From the NCBI GenBank assembly GCA_030144725.1, contig JASKMD010000031.1, forward strand, positions 5,114,197-5,178,196: DNA of 64,000 nucleotides. The letters run 5' to 3'. A model generated the notes under the pieces. It was not told the DNA's origin. It worked only from the letters and a program-made list of their open reading frames with translations, and did no database searches. Position 1 is the first letter of the stretch. Each line of letters starts with the position of its first letter. The translations under genes and the position numbers were made by a program. Positions 11,717-21,596 of the stretch are shown here, one piece after another. The DNA comes from Haematococcus lacustris. Lineage: Eukaryota > Chlorophyta > Chlorophyceae > Chlamydomonadales > Haematococcaceae.

Positions 11717-12372
11717 ACAGCAGCAGTATGGGTAGACAGCTAGCAGTACTGTAGACAGCTAGCAGTAGGGTAGCAGCACGCAGCAGTAGTGTAGACAGCT
11801 AGCAGTACTGTAGACCCCAGCAGTAGGGTAGACATCAGCAGTACAGTAGACAGCAGCAGTACTGTAGACAGCAGCAGTACTGTAGACCCCAGCAGTACTG
11901 TAGACCGCTAGCAGTACAGCAGACCCCAGCAGTAGGGGAGACAGCTAGCAGTACTGTAGACAGCTAGCAGTACTGTAGACCCCAGCAGTACTGTAGAACC
12001 CAGCAGTACTGTAGACAGCACAGTACTGTAGACAGCAGCAGTACGGTAGGCAGCAGCAGCAGTAGGGGGGGCAGCAGCAGCAGCAGGGGGGGAGCAGCAG
12101 CAGCAGTAGGGGGGGGCAGCAGCAGCAGTAGGGGGGGTAGCAGCAGCAGCAGTAGGGGGGGTAGCAGCAGCAGCAGTAGGGGGGTAGCAGCAGCAGCAGC
12201 AGGGGCAGCAGCAGCAGCAGCAGCAGTGGCAACAGCAGCAGCAGTAGGGGGGGCAGCAGCAGCAGTAGGGGGGGCAGCAGCAGCAGCAGTAGGGGGGTAG
12301 CAGCAGCAGCAGTAGGGGCAGCAGCAGCAGCAGCAGTGGCAGCAACAGCAGCAGAAGTGGCAGCAGCAGCAG
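11717..12372. repeat. degenerate AGCAGTACTGTAGAC region grading into CAG/G-run repeats
   Basis: To about 12050 the palindrome half-sites recur with irregular spacing (AGCAGTACTGTAGAC). From 12040 to 12372 the repeat becomes (CAG)n blocks separated by TAGGGGGGG. Confidence 0.9.
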
Positions 12373-13640
12373 ATATAGTAGGGGCACTGTAGCACTTACC
12401 TACCTTTTGGCTGCTGAGTGAAGGGGGGGGGAGTGGAAGAGTGAAGGCGGGGAGGGGAGGTAGATGTGGAAGGCGGGAGGTGGGAGGCAGGGAGGCGGGA
12501 GACGGGGAGGCGGGAGGCAGGGAGGCGGGAGGTGGGGAGGCGGGAGGCTCAACCGGGTTGGGCTGGGCGGGGGTGGGTTGGGTTGGGGGCATGGGTTGGG
12601 GTGGGTGGGGGCATGGGTTGGGGGCATGGGTTGGGGTGGGTGGGGGCATGGGTGGGGGTGGGGGCGGGGGAGGGAGCGGGGGCGGGGGCGGGGGCGGGGG
12701 CGGGGGCGGGGGCGGGGGCGGGGGCGGGGGCGGGGGCGGGGGCGGGGGCGGGGGCGGGGGCGGGGGCGGGGGCGGGGGCGGGGGCGGGGGCGGGGGAGGA
12801 TGAATTGGGAGGGGGTGGTTGTATAGGGAAAGTGGAGGGGAGGTGACCCATCAGACCTGCAACCAAGGGGCGTGCACGCGCGGTAGGGTGACCAGGCTGG
12901 GCACTGTGTTAGCTATCACCGTGGCCTTACCTTTGTGGTCCTCCTGGCCTCCTACCTGCTCACACCAGGCAACATATCCCATGCGCCAGTGGGTGGGACT
13001 GCGGTGGGGAGTGTAGGGTGTAGGGAAGGGAAGGTGGGGTGAGGTGGGGGTTGCGATGCCACGTCAATCGAAGGGTGGGAGAGGGGAAGGGTAGGCTTGA
13101 CAAGTATGCGTGGGGTGGGCTTTCTCCTGGCTGCTGGGATGTCAGGGGAGAGGTGACAGGGAGGGGGGAAGTGGGGGGTGGGTAGAGGTGGAAGTGTAGG
13201 GACGACAAGCTGGGCGTTGGTGGTGGGCGTGGGAAAGGGGAGGAAAAGGGGATGGGGAAGGGTGTGACGATTAACCCTGCAGCGGGACAAGGGGCATGCT
13301 AGCGGTTAAGGTGGGTACAGGGTGCCACATACCTGCACTCACCTTCTGCTGGGGTGTGGTGTATATGTGTGTGGGAGGAAGGGGAGGAAGGGGAGGGAAG
13401 GGAAGGGGAGGTCCATGGGGAGGGCGAGAGAAGTGGGGAGCGCATTGATAGTCTCAGGTGTAGGCGCACAAGACCTGCGGCAATGATGTGACGATTTGTG
13501 TAACGAAGCAAACATTGGACATGGGTACTAGATGCACTCACCATTAGAGTAGGGAGATGTAGAGCTGGCAGATGGAGGGGCAGGTGTAGCAGCCCTCCAT
13601 TACAACCCACCTTCCTTTGTCCTCACCTCAGTAGGTAGTG
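12373..13640. repeat. G-rich simple-sequence region with GGGGGC array
   Basis: GGAGGCGGGAG- and GGGTTGGGGGCAT-type repeats to 12660, then about 20 copies of GGGGGC (12677-12795). After that comes purine-rich sequence with scattered GGGAAGG motifs. No gene is seen. Confidence 0.85.
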
Positions 13641-13816
13641 CAGGCTGGGCTGGGCTGGGCTGGGCTGGGCTGGGCTGGGCTGGGCTGGGCTGGGCTGGGC
13701 TGGGCTGGGCTGGGCTGGGCTGGGCTGCAACACAAGGGAGGCAACAGTGGGAACGTTGTGGGAGGTGATGAAATGGTGGTGGTGGTGGTGGTGGTGGTGG
13801 TGGTGGTGGTGGTGGT
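13641..13816. repeat. GGGCT and GGT arrays
   Basis: An uninterrupted GGGCT pentamer array at 13645-13727, followed by a GGT trinucleotide run at 13772-13816. Confidence 0.95.
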
Positions 13817-14079
13817 GAGGGGGACTGGGAGGGGGTGGTGAACAGGGAGGTACTAGGCGTGATTGTAAGGCCTGCAGCAACCAGGTGTGGTAGCGGTTAG
13901 GCTGGATACTAAGGGCTATGCTGCGCAATGCTAGCTCCTTCTAAGCTCTTACCTTGGTCCTAAGCTCTTACCATAGTCCGTCTGGCCTCTTCGATGCTCA
14001 CAACACGTTGCACCTGCCTTGCGTTGGTGCATCAATGCTTGCGATTCATTGCGGAGAATCGTTGCGAGGAAACTGGCCG

Positions 14080-14460
14080 CGAGGCTAGCTGCGATGCTGG
14101 CTGCGAGGCTGGCTACGAGGCTGGCTGCGGAACTGGCTGCGAGGCTGGCTGCGAGGAAAATGGCTGCGAGGCTGGCTGCGAGGTGAGATCCTCGCACCGA
14201 GCTGCCTCACATGTATGCTTCTGCGCTGCTGGACCAGCTGTGTGGCCGCGAGGTATGGGCTAGATGTGGCTGCCGAGTATGTGGCTGCGAGTATGTGGCT
14301 GCGAGTATGGGCTAGATGTGGCTGCGAGTATGGGTAACCCCGTGCGATGCCATCTGTGGACCAGCTGTGTGGCCGCGAGGTTGATTGCCGAGTATGTGGC
14401 TGCGAGTATGGGCTAGATGCGGCTGCGAGTATGGGTAACCTCGTGCGATGCCATCGCTGC
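14080..14460. repeat. GAGGCTGGCTGC repeats and a direct duplication
   Basis: Degenerate GAGGCTGGCTGC units at about 14085-14182. Then a direct duplication whose copies both begin TGGACCAGCTGTGTGGCCGC (14230 and about 14357) and both end GTGCGATGCCATC. Confidence 0.85.
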
Positions 14461-14545
14461 AATACCGGCTACACGATGCTGCGACTAAGTGTACGGATGC
14501 CTGAATGCAAGTGAGATGTTCAGAATTTTTCTAAGTGCTTAAAGG

Positions 14546-15680
14546 CTACAGTACTGTAGACATCTACAGTACTGTAGATGTAAACAGTACTGTAGATGTC
14601 TACAGTACTGTAAATGGTCTCTCGAGGTACCTCGAGGTACCTCGAGGTACTGTAGATGTCTACAGTACTGTAGATGTCTACAGTACTGTAGATGTCTACA
14701 GTACTGTAGATGTCTACAGTACTGTAGATGTCTACAGTACTGTAGATGTCTACAGTACAGTAGATGTCTACAGTACTGTAAATGGTCTCTCGAGGTACCT
14801 CGAGGTACCTCGAAGTACTGTAGATGTCTACAGTACTGTAGACGTCTACAGTACTGTAGATGTCTACAGTACTGTAGAGGTCTACAGTACTGTAGATGTC
14901 TACAGTACTGTAGATGTCTACAGTACTGTAAATGGTCTCTCGAGGTACCTCGAGGTACCTCGAAGTACTGTAGATGTCTACAGTACTGTAGACGTCTACA
15001 GTACTGTAGATGTCTACAGTACTGTAGAGGTCTACAGTACTGTAGAAGTCTACAGTACTGTAGATGTCTACAGTACTGTAAATGGTCTCTCGAGGTACCT
15101 CGAGGTACCTCGAAGTACTGTAGATGTCTACAGTACTGTAGACGTCTACAGTACTGTAGATGTCTACAGTACTGTAGGTGTCTACAGTACTGTAGAGGTC
15201 TACAGTACTGTAGATGTCTACAGTACTGTAAATGGTCTCTCGAGGTACCTCGAGGTACCTCGAAGTACTGTAGATGTCTACAGTACTGTAGACATCTACA
15301 GTACTGTAGATGTCTACAGTACTGTAGGTGTCTACAGTACTGTAGAGGTCTACAGTACTGTAGATGTCTACAGTACTGTAAATGGTCTCTCGAGGTACCT
15401 CGAGGTACCTCGAAGTACTGTAGATGTCTACAGTACTGTAGACATCTACAGTACTGTAGATGTCTACAGTACTGTAGGTGTCTACAGTACTGTAGAGGTC
15501 TACAGTACTGTAGACATCTACAGTACTGTAAGTGGTCTCTCGAGGTACCTCGAGGTACCTCGAAGTACTGTAGATGTCTACAGTACTGTAGACGTCTACA
15601 GTACTGTAGATGTCTACAGTACTGTAAGTGGTCTCTCGCGAGGTACCCCGACAGTACTGTAGACACCTACAGTACTGTAG
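14546..15680. repeat. palindrome array 3 with 150-bp higher-order repeat
   Basis: The CTACAGTACTGTAG 18-bp units are interrupted by a second block, GGTCTCTCGAGGTACCTCGA. That block recurs at 14616, 14784, 14934, 15084, 15234, 15384, 15534 and 15628. Six consecutive copies are exactly 150 bp apart. The block contains a second 14-bp palindrome, TCGAGGTACCTCGA, with the same GTAC centre. Confidence 0.97.
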
Positions 15681-15934
15681 CATGGCCGTATCTCACCAAC
15701 CGCGCAAAATCACGAATTTTAGTTTCAACCCCCGATCTTACAATGCCTTCTTTAGACTATGTACCAAGTCCGAGGCTCTGTTCGTGTACTCGCGAGGTAC
15801 CCCGACAGTACTGTAGACCTCTACAGTACTGTAGCATGGCCGTATCTCACCAACCGCGCAAAATCAAGAATTTTAGTTTCAACCCCCAATCTTACAATGC
15901 CTTCATTTGACTATGTACCAAGTCCGAGGCTCTG
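15637..15934. repeat. 154-bp direct tandem duplication
   Basis: Two copies begin CGCGAGGTACCCCGACAGTA at 15637 and 15791. Each contains two palindrome units and GCATGGCCGTATCTCACCAA, and each ends near CCAAGTCCGAGGCTCTG. They differ at a few bases. Confidence 0.93.
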
Positions 15935-15939
15935 AATCT

Positions 15940-16203
15940 CTAAAATGCTGTTACTAATTTGCCTGAGTGCACCTCCATCCCATCCTCCCCCTGGTGCACA
16001 CCCACAGCTACCCATGCATAGAACACCCTGGTGACGTTGGGGCAAGTGCACTTGCAACAGAGCACGCATTTGCCCTGGTTGGGGTGCTGGAACCTTGGCA
16101 TGCCTTCCTGCAGCCGAATAGGATGGCACATGGTGGTAGTGAGAGGACATGAGGTTGGGGGGTTGCATACCCATGTTAGTGCTGAACGCATCGTCAGTGC
16201 CAA
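15940..16203 (-). pseudogene. possible transposase C-terminal Cys-rich remnant
   Basis: Minus-strand frame containing NQGKCVLCCKCTC, then FYAWVAVGVHQGEDGMEVHS, then a stop. The order of Cys pairs followed by a GVH...GED...H tail recalls the Cys-rich C-termini of piggyBac-like transposases, but several expected Cys positions are missing and no catalytic Asp region is seen. I treat it as a possible decayed transposon end. Confidence 0.3.
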
Positions 16204-16274
16204 ATGAAACTTGGGCTATACTTTCATTTGGGTGCAAACAGGCCACAAGCTAAGAGGCATACCATTTTATTAGT

Positions 16275-16560
16275 TGCCATGGCTGTGGCATGGCTGGGCG
16301 TGCCATGAGCTTGCTGTGAAGCTGACACTCACACCTCATTTGCATGTTGCAGTAACCTTACCTGTTATGTAGATGTGCTTGCTACGGATACATGTGTGTG
16401 CCAACAGTCGTGGATGGAGCCCTGGCTAGTGCATGGCGCAAGTCAGAGTAACACCGAAATCTGGTCAGGCAAGGCATGGGGCATGTCGCGTTGATTAATA
16501 TCACGCCACGTACCAGGGCCAACTAGGACTAGAGATGCACCTCCGGCTGGACAGTCACGT
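16275..16560 (-). repeat. dispersed repeat, copy 2 of inverted pair
   Basis: Reverse complement of 9545-9845 with scattered substitutions. See that entry for landmarks. Confidence 0.8.
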
Positions 16561-16796
16561 GATTTTGCAAGGCGTCGCAGAAACAATTTGTGCGATGCCC
16601 AGTGATAGAGAGCACTACTGTAGGCTCATCCGCGGGGAAACATCTTCGCCCACCACCATCGCGGCCGTACTAGAGGCCAGCGACACAGACACGGCTTGAG
16701 CTATAGAGCGGGCTGGTGCAAACGCGATGTCCTGAGGTGGCCTGTGTGACCCAAACTAACCCATGCGAACATTTTATCAGGCGTGTCACAGCTGAG
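16561..16796. other. no gene supported
   Basis: Short unique stretch between two repeats, with only small open frames. Confidence 0.4.
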
Positions 16797-18200
16797 CCTG
16801 GTGAGAGTTGAGTTGTCATTGTAACGCGGAACGCGCATTGTAACGCGAACGGCATTGTAACGCGCCTTATCATTGTAATGCCTTATCTTTGCGCCGCGCT
16901 TGCGCCTGCGCGCCCGAGCTGCTGGCACCCACGGTGACCGGCAGTCTGCCAGGCACGCGAACGGTTCCGCTCTGCGCGATATGCCTTTCAAGCGCTGCTT
17001 CACAACACCCACAACGCAGTATGCAGAGTTCTCCGCTGCGGTACACTGCGGTACACTTTACACATGGAGCCCAGTTTTCTCAACATCATCTTTAAGGTTC
17101 CCAAATAGACATCTCTATGTCCATGTAGTAAATAGTATACCGTACTATCCCTTTCGATTCCCGAGGCCTCGGATACTATAATTTAAATATTATTCCCGAG
17201 CCATATTTTTCATTGTTTCAAATTCCCCGATGGCCAAAGTACGTCTAAAGTTAGTTTTGAGAACGTCTTCGTGCATAGAAATAATCAAGCCTCCCACTCC
17301 ATTAATCTCGCATCAAAATCATATGATCCACATAGTCTACTGTCGTGGCCTCTCTTCTAGTGGCCTTATCACCTGACCACGTCACATGGGGCACTGAACC
17401 TCGCTAATACAGTCGTGGGCCTCCTGCCGCTGCTGGCAGTGGCGGCATATCTTATTATCTGCCTTGGAGCATTCAGACTTGCGTACTCCTGCCGCCACCC
17501 ATTCTGTTGCCTTGGCCAAAGCACCCCGCCTTGGCCGGCTGACCGTGTATGATCAGTCGCCTCCCCCCTTGACATGGTTGCCAGCCTGGTTGCCACCCTT
17601 GCCTGTCCTGTGACCTCAGCCTTTGCCCCAGCCTGGCCCACCTCCCTCGACCTTGCCCTGGGCATAGCAGCCACCCTTGTTGCCACCCCGGCCTGGCCCG
17701 CCGCACTAGCCTTTGCCCCAGCCTGGCCCGCCTCCCTCTGGCCCAGCCCAGGGTGGGCTGAATCCTAGCAGTTTGCTACCAGTTCTCATACGCTTTGCCG
17801 GTGCGTGCGAGAGCAGGAGGTGTGCTGGGCGATGCGGCAAGATTAAGGCGTGGAGAAGGCCCAAAATTAGTGGTCCTAGGTAGTCGCTTCTCAATAATTG
17901 CCGCTTGACGATCAAGAGACATTTGGAAGCATTGTTTATCGTGCATAAGGAGCTCGCGGTGCAGATTATCAGCTGCGTCGGCGGCACTGATGCCCCGGAC
18001 CACAAACTGGTCCATTGCTGGCACTTTCGTCAAGGTCAACTAATTGTTTGACTACTTCCCGAAAGACCAGAGAAATACATTGTTTAATCATTCCCGGTTT
18101 CCCGAAGGACAAAAAACGATTCGGGATAGGGAATCAAAAGGGAGAGTACGGTAGACTAGAGATAGTAAATAGTGTAGACTAGTCGACTATTTCGTCACCA
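16797..18200. repeat. dispersed repeat B, copy 1 (split by a transposon)
   Basis: The left part (16797-17139) and right part (18152-18200) together match 19614-19990, with landmarks GTGAGAGTTGAGTTGTCATT, CTGGCACCCACGGTGACCGG and TAGACTAGTCGACTATTTCG. The break holds a complete TA-flanked element. A third copy starts at about 33328 and runs into the assembly gap. Confidence 0.88.
17140..18151. mobile_element. 1,012-bp DNA transposon with TIRs and TA duplication
   Basis: The left end CCGTACTATCCCTTTCGATT and the inverted right end CCGTACTCTCCCTTTTGATT match at 18 of 20 positions. The element is flanked by TA (17138-17139 and 18152-18153). The unoccupied target is at 19942-19943 in the other copy of repeat B. 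A TA duplication fits the Tc1/mariner group, but I see no DDE catalytic core, so it is probably non-autonomous. Minus-strand frames inside carry a Cys/His cluster (DNKICRHCQQRQEAHDC) ending at about 17389, and MTLTKVPAMDQFVVRGISAA starting at 18039. These may be remnants of an element protein. Confidence 0.85.
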
Positions 18201-18326
18201 ATTAAAAAAAAAGCGTACATTAGCTCACCAGACACGTCGTGCTAGTCTTAAGAGAAGTCAGTATCAGTTGCTATTCTGTTGATCTGCCGGCCAAAGGATT
18301 GCCCACTTCCTTGTCGACAAACTCCG

Positions 18327-19019
18327 ATGGCTGCAGCTGCTGGCCCATCGGGCGGCACGCAGCCAAAGAGGAAGCGGGGAGCATTAGAATTGCAGGCAAA
18401 GCTTCGAGATAGCATCTACAACAAGCGCTTCTCATTTCAGGTCTATGAGTTTCAAGGACAAAGCGATTGTGACCAGTCCTATAGCTGCGTGAACATGTCT
18501 ACCACAAATGAACACAAGTGCAAGCCAAAGCGACAGCGTGCGGACACGACACCAGATGGACCAGCAGCAGCAGCTATATACATGTGAATGTTAACTGCAA
18601 CAATGATGACAACGAGTCTTCCCAGGACCCACCTGCCCAGGACCCACCTGCCCCTCCCCCAGCCCAGGACCCCCCACCCCCTCCTCCAGCCCAGGCCCCC
18701 CCCCCCTCCCCCAGCCCAGGACCAGCCCCCTGCCCAGCCACCACCTGGCCCAGTGCCACGACCCCAGGCCCCCCCATGGGGCAGGTGGCTGGACCGGGAC
18801 ACCAACCCCTGCTTCAACTTTCAGCGCATTGGGGAGAGCATGCAGCGCCCCCTGGAGCTGTGCAGCTGGAATGCCCTGGAGGCTCTGCCCCCCATTGGCA
18901 AGGAGTACCAGCAGCGCTACAAGCTGGTCAATGACCGGCTGCCCAAGGTGAGGCAGAGGTTACACCGGGCTGCAGAGTACCGGCGGGGCATTGATGGTCG
19001 GGCCCGCAACAATGCGTAG
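18327..19019 (+). pseudogene. Fanzor/TnpB-like element protein, internally deleted
   Basis: The N-terminal segment from ATG 18327 (MAAAAGPSGGTQPKRKRGAL) is open to 18587. The C-terminal segment ends at TAG 19019 in another frame and needs a splice or frameshift. It is a Pro/Gln-rich linker followed by GRWLDRDTNPCFNFQRIGES and RPLELCSW. The D-R-D-x-N...N pattern matches the RuvC-III end of TnpB/Fanzor-type RNA-guided nucleases, and the GRWLDRD...PLELC.W family is one I recall as abundant in volvocalean genomes. RuvC-I and RuvC-II segments are absent, so this copy would be inactive. The family assignment is inference. Confidence 0.5.
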
Positions 19020-19208
19020 GCCCTACAAGGTTACATAGGCTGTTAGCCTTACAAAGCATTAAGCTGTTAGTTTTGATGATGTGCCCAGTGGTCAGGGGGG
19101 ATTAGCCCCCAGGAACGTGCCATCGACTTGGGGTTTGTGTTCATCAAGGGTGCGATCGAGGTTACTACAACATGCTTGTAGTAGCTGAGTGAGATTATCC
19201 ACAGTCCA
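19020..19208 (+). other. conserved 3' non-coding block of the Fanzor-like element
   Basis: Shares ordered blocks with the reverse complement of about 25390-25545: AAGCTGTT...GATGA.GTGCCCAGTGGTC, then TCATCAAGGGTGCGA, then GTAGCTGAGTGAGATTA. Hairpin candidates are ACTACAA...TTGTAGT (about 19165-19183) and GGGGG...CCCCC (about 19096-19111). TnpB and Fanzor systems place the guide-RNA locus just 3' of the nuclease gene, so this is the region to test. Function is inference. Confidence 0.4.
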
Positions 19209-19560
19209 ACATGTTGTTCCTTGTTGAATGAGTTTTGTCGGCCTGCTAGGTATCCTTGGCTGCCTTCCCTTCAGTATCTCAACATGTGGGTCGGAGCTGC
19301 ATGCATGGCACTTGCATGGCTCACTTCCAAACAGTGCGAGTTTCGTACGTGCGATGGGTTTACCAGCGTTCGCAGTCCACCGTGTCTAGAGTTCGTGTTG
19401 TCCTGCGTTGTGTTGTCATCGTTGCTCTCAGCCCTTCGCTGTGCTCGCTGTGTTTGCAGCAAGTGTGTCAATCGAGCTGTATGCAAGGCGTTTCTCAAAA
19501 CTGTTGTCGCAGCTTATCCCACACAGACAAACAAAACTCATTCAACGCGAAACAGCATGT
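19209..19560. mobile_element. MITE-like element, copy 2, 352 bp
   Basis: Ends are 30-bp imperfect inverted repeats, 19209-19238 and 19531-19560, with 26 of 30 positions matching. I see no clear target duplication. It has no coding capacity. It carries the empty site for the short insertion found in copy 1. A diverged end of the family occurs at about 26098-26145. Confidence 0.7.
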
Positions 19561-19613
19561 GGCCACCCCTCCCATTGAGCCACCACGTAAGGGACATTTG
19601 ACTTTGCGGCATG

Positions 19614-19990
19614 CCTGGTGAGAGTTGAGTTGTCATTGTAATGCCTTATCTTTGCGCCGCGCTTGCGCCTGCGCGCCCGAGCTGCTGGCACCCACGGTGA
19701 CCGGCAGTCTGACAGGCACGCGAACGGTTCCGCTCTGCGCGATATGCCTTTCAAGCGCTGCTTCACAACACCCACAACACCCACAACGCTTTCAAGCGCT
19801 GCTTCACAACACCCACAACGCAGTATGCAGAGTTCTCCGCTGCGGTACACTGCGGTACACTTTACACATGGAGCCCAGTTTTCTCAACATCATCTTTAAG
19901 GTTCCCAAATAGACATCTCTATGTCCATGTAGTAAATAGTATAGACTAGAGATAGTAAATAGTGTAGACTAGTCGACTATTTCGTCACCA
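19614..19990. repeat. dispersed repeat B, copy 2
   Basis: Uninterrupted copy of repeat B with the empty TA target at 19942-19943. It carries an extra internal duplication of the TTTCAAGCGCTGCTTCACAA segment (about 19750-19820). Confidence 0.88.
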
Positions 19991-20063
19991 AATTTTGTTG
20001 TGCATGGAGCGACTAGACTATCTCTATTCTAGTCAAAAATAGTACTATTTCGACTAGTACTAT

Positions 20064-21539
20064 GGCCCTGTTCGCACTCGATTCGTTTTTCGATATTCGA
20101 TGTCGTTGACGGTTGACTGGCTAACCGCCTCTTTTTTTTTGCCCACCTCTTGCTCTCCTTGCCAGATTGGGACTGAGAGGTGGTGGATGATTGGCGTGGG
20201 GATGGAAGAGGCTGCGGTTGAATTAGCTGAGTGCCGCTGGGTGTCTGTGGCCGCTGCGTCTGATTCTGCGGGGCCTGGAACAAATGTAGCAACCGCGCAG
20301 GCTGCTGCTTCGTCGGCACAGCCTGCAGTGCCAAAGTCCCAGGCTGGCCTTGCAGTGCCAACGTTGGCGACGCCTGCGTCCGGTTCTGCGGGGCCTGCAA
20401 TTGCGGAACAGCTGGGCGGGCTGCAGAAAGAAAGAAAGAAAACTACTCCGGTAAGAACCGGCGTGCATTAAGGGAGGAGCTTCCGCCTGTGGCGCGGCCT
20501 GCTCCCACCTCCAAACGTTGGACACAGGCTGGACATGTCCCCACCAAGCTGCCCTAGCTGTAGCCACAGACCACAGCTAGCACCCAAGGCAAACAAAGAG
20601 GCATGAGAGGAGCAAAGACCAGTGCACTCGGCAGCTGGACCTATCTCTTCTCCTCGTTGACGAGAGCAATTCCAGCCTTGTCCGCCGGATGTCGCGCTAA
20701 AAGCTGAAGTTCAGGCTCCAAAAGTCCAAACTTCAGCTGTCAGCCAACGTCCCGCATTTAGGTTGCTCTGCTCCCTCCTTGACGACGCCAGCAACTCCAC
20801 AACAGCTCGATGACCCGCAGCGGTCGTGTGCGGCACCCGGACCTCATTTGTATTCCGCTGGACAAAGCGGTGCCCGTTCAAGCCTGGGAAGGCTGTCCCG
20901 TTGCATCCCAATTTATATACCGCTGGGTGCGGTGGTGAGGTAGCTTAGCCAATCCGTGCGACCGAAGTCAACGCGGATTGTTACCAGGGCCACCGCGTGG
21001 AGGTGCCTCACCGCCAGCCCCGGCGGGCTGCAGCTGGGTTGGCACGGCTTGCTGCGCCTGGGGCTGAAAGGCTTGCATAGGCTGCCCTGCCGTGCCAGCA
21101 TCGGCGACGTTTGCGTCTGAGCTCGCGCCTGTAAGAGGAGACGCAGCTGGGCCTGTAACTGTGGCAGGTTGGGCTGCTGCATTTTGTCGCAGCGGACTTC
21201 CCTGTACGGCTACCCTGCTTAAAAGATTCCTTCACCTGACCCAACGGCCCGTCATTCTACATCATTCTAACCTCGGTTCAAACGCGGCGGAAAGGAGGCT
21301 AGAATGATGTAGAATGACGGGCGGGTACTTTCGTTAAAGTGCAAGAACCGACGAAACCGACCGCCCCTCGCCGTCTCCTTTGGGGCTGCTGAGCAGCGCC
21401 CCTGACTGCTGTGAATGCGTAATCTAATCGTGCAGGGTCACAACGAGCAGGGACGCAGCCAGTGGCCCTAAACGCGATAAAGTGCGTCGGTTAGGCGAGA
21501 TAAACGAAAAACGAAAACGAATCGAGTGCGAACAGGGCC
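20064..21539. mobile_element. 1.48-kb transposon with GGCCCTGTTCGCAC inverted ends
   Basis: The left end GGCCCTGTTCGCACTCGATT is matched by the inverted right end, with the identity running on through CGTTTT. The apparent target duplication is TAT (20061-20063 and 21540-21542). Such ends resemble PIF/Harbinger/Tourist-type elements, whose duplication is three bases, though usually TAA or TTA. Internal open frames are Pro/Ser/Ala-rich (for example SAGPGTNVATAQAAASSAQ). No DDE transposase is recognised, so it is probably non-autonomous. Confidence 0.75.
21247..21322. repeat. perfect 23-bp inverted repeat (hairpin)
   Basis: Arms at 21247-21269 and 21300-21322 are perfectly complementary (CATTCTACATCATTCT within the left arm), with a 30-base loop. 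It lies inside the GGCCCTG-ended element. Confidence 0.95.
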
Positions 21540-21596
21540 TATATCTAGTCTATTTATAGTCTATTTTACGAACCTTAATCATCTTACACAGCCAGC

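Noticed and set aside
10355..15680. CRISPR-like appearance of the regularly spaced palindromes
   Set aside because: Spacers are only four bases and not unique, units are 18 bp, there are no cas genes, and the context is eukaryotic.
11071..15683. Long open frames encoding Tyr-Ser-Thr-Val or Leu-Gln-Tyr-Cys repeats
   Set aside because: They are translations of the 18-bp palindrome arrays, open in several frames on both strands because the unit is a multiple of three without stops.
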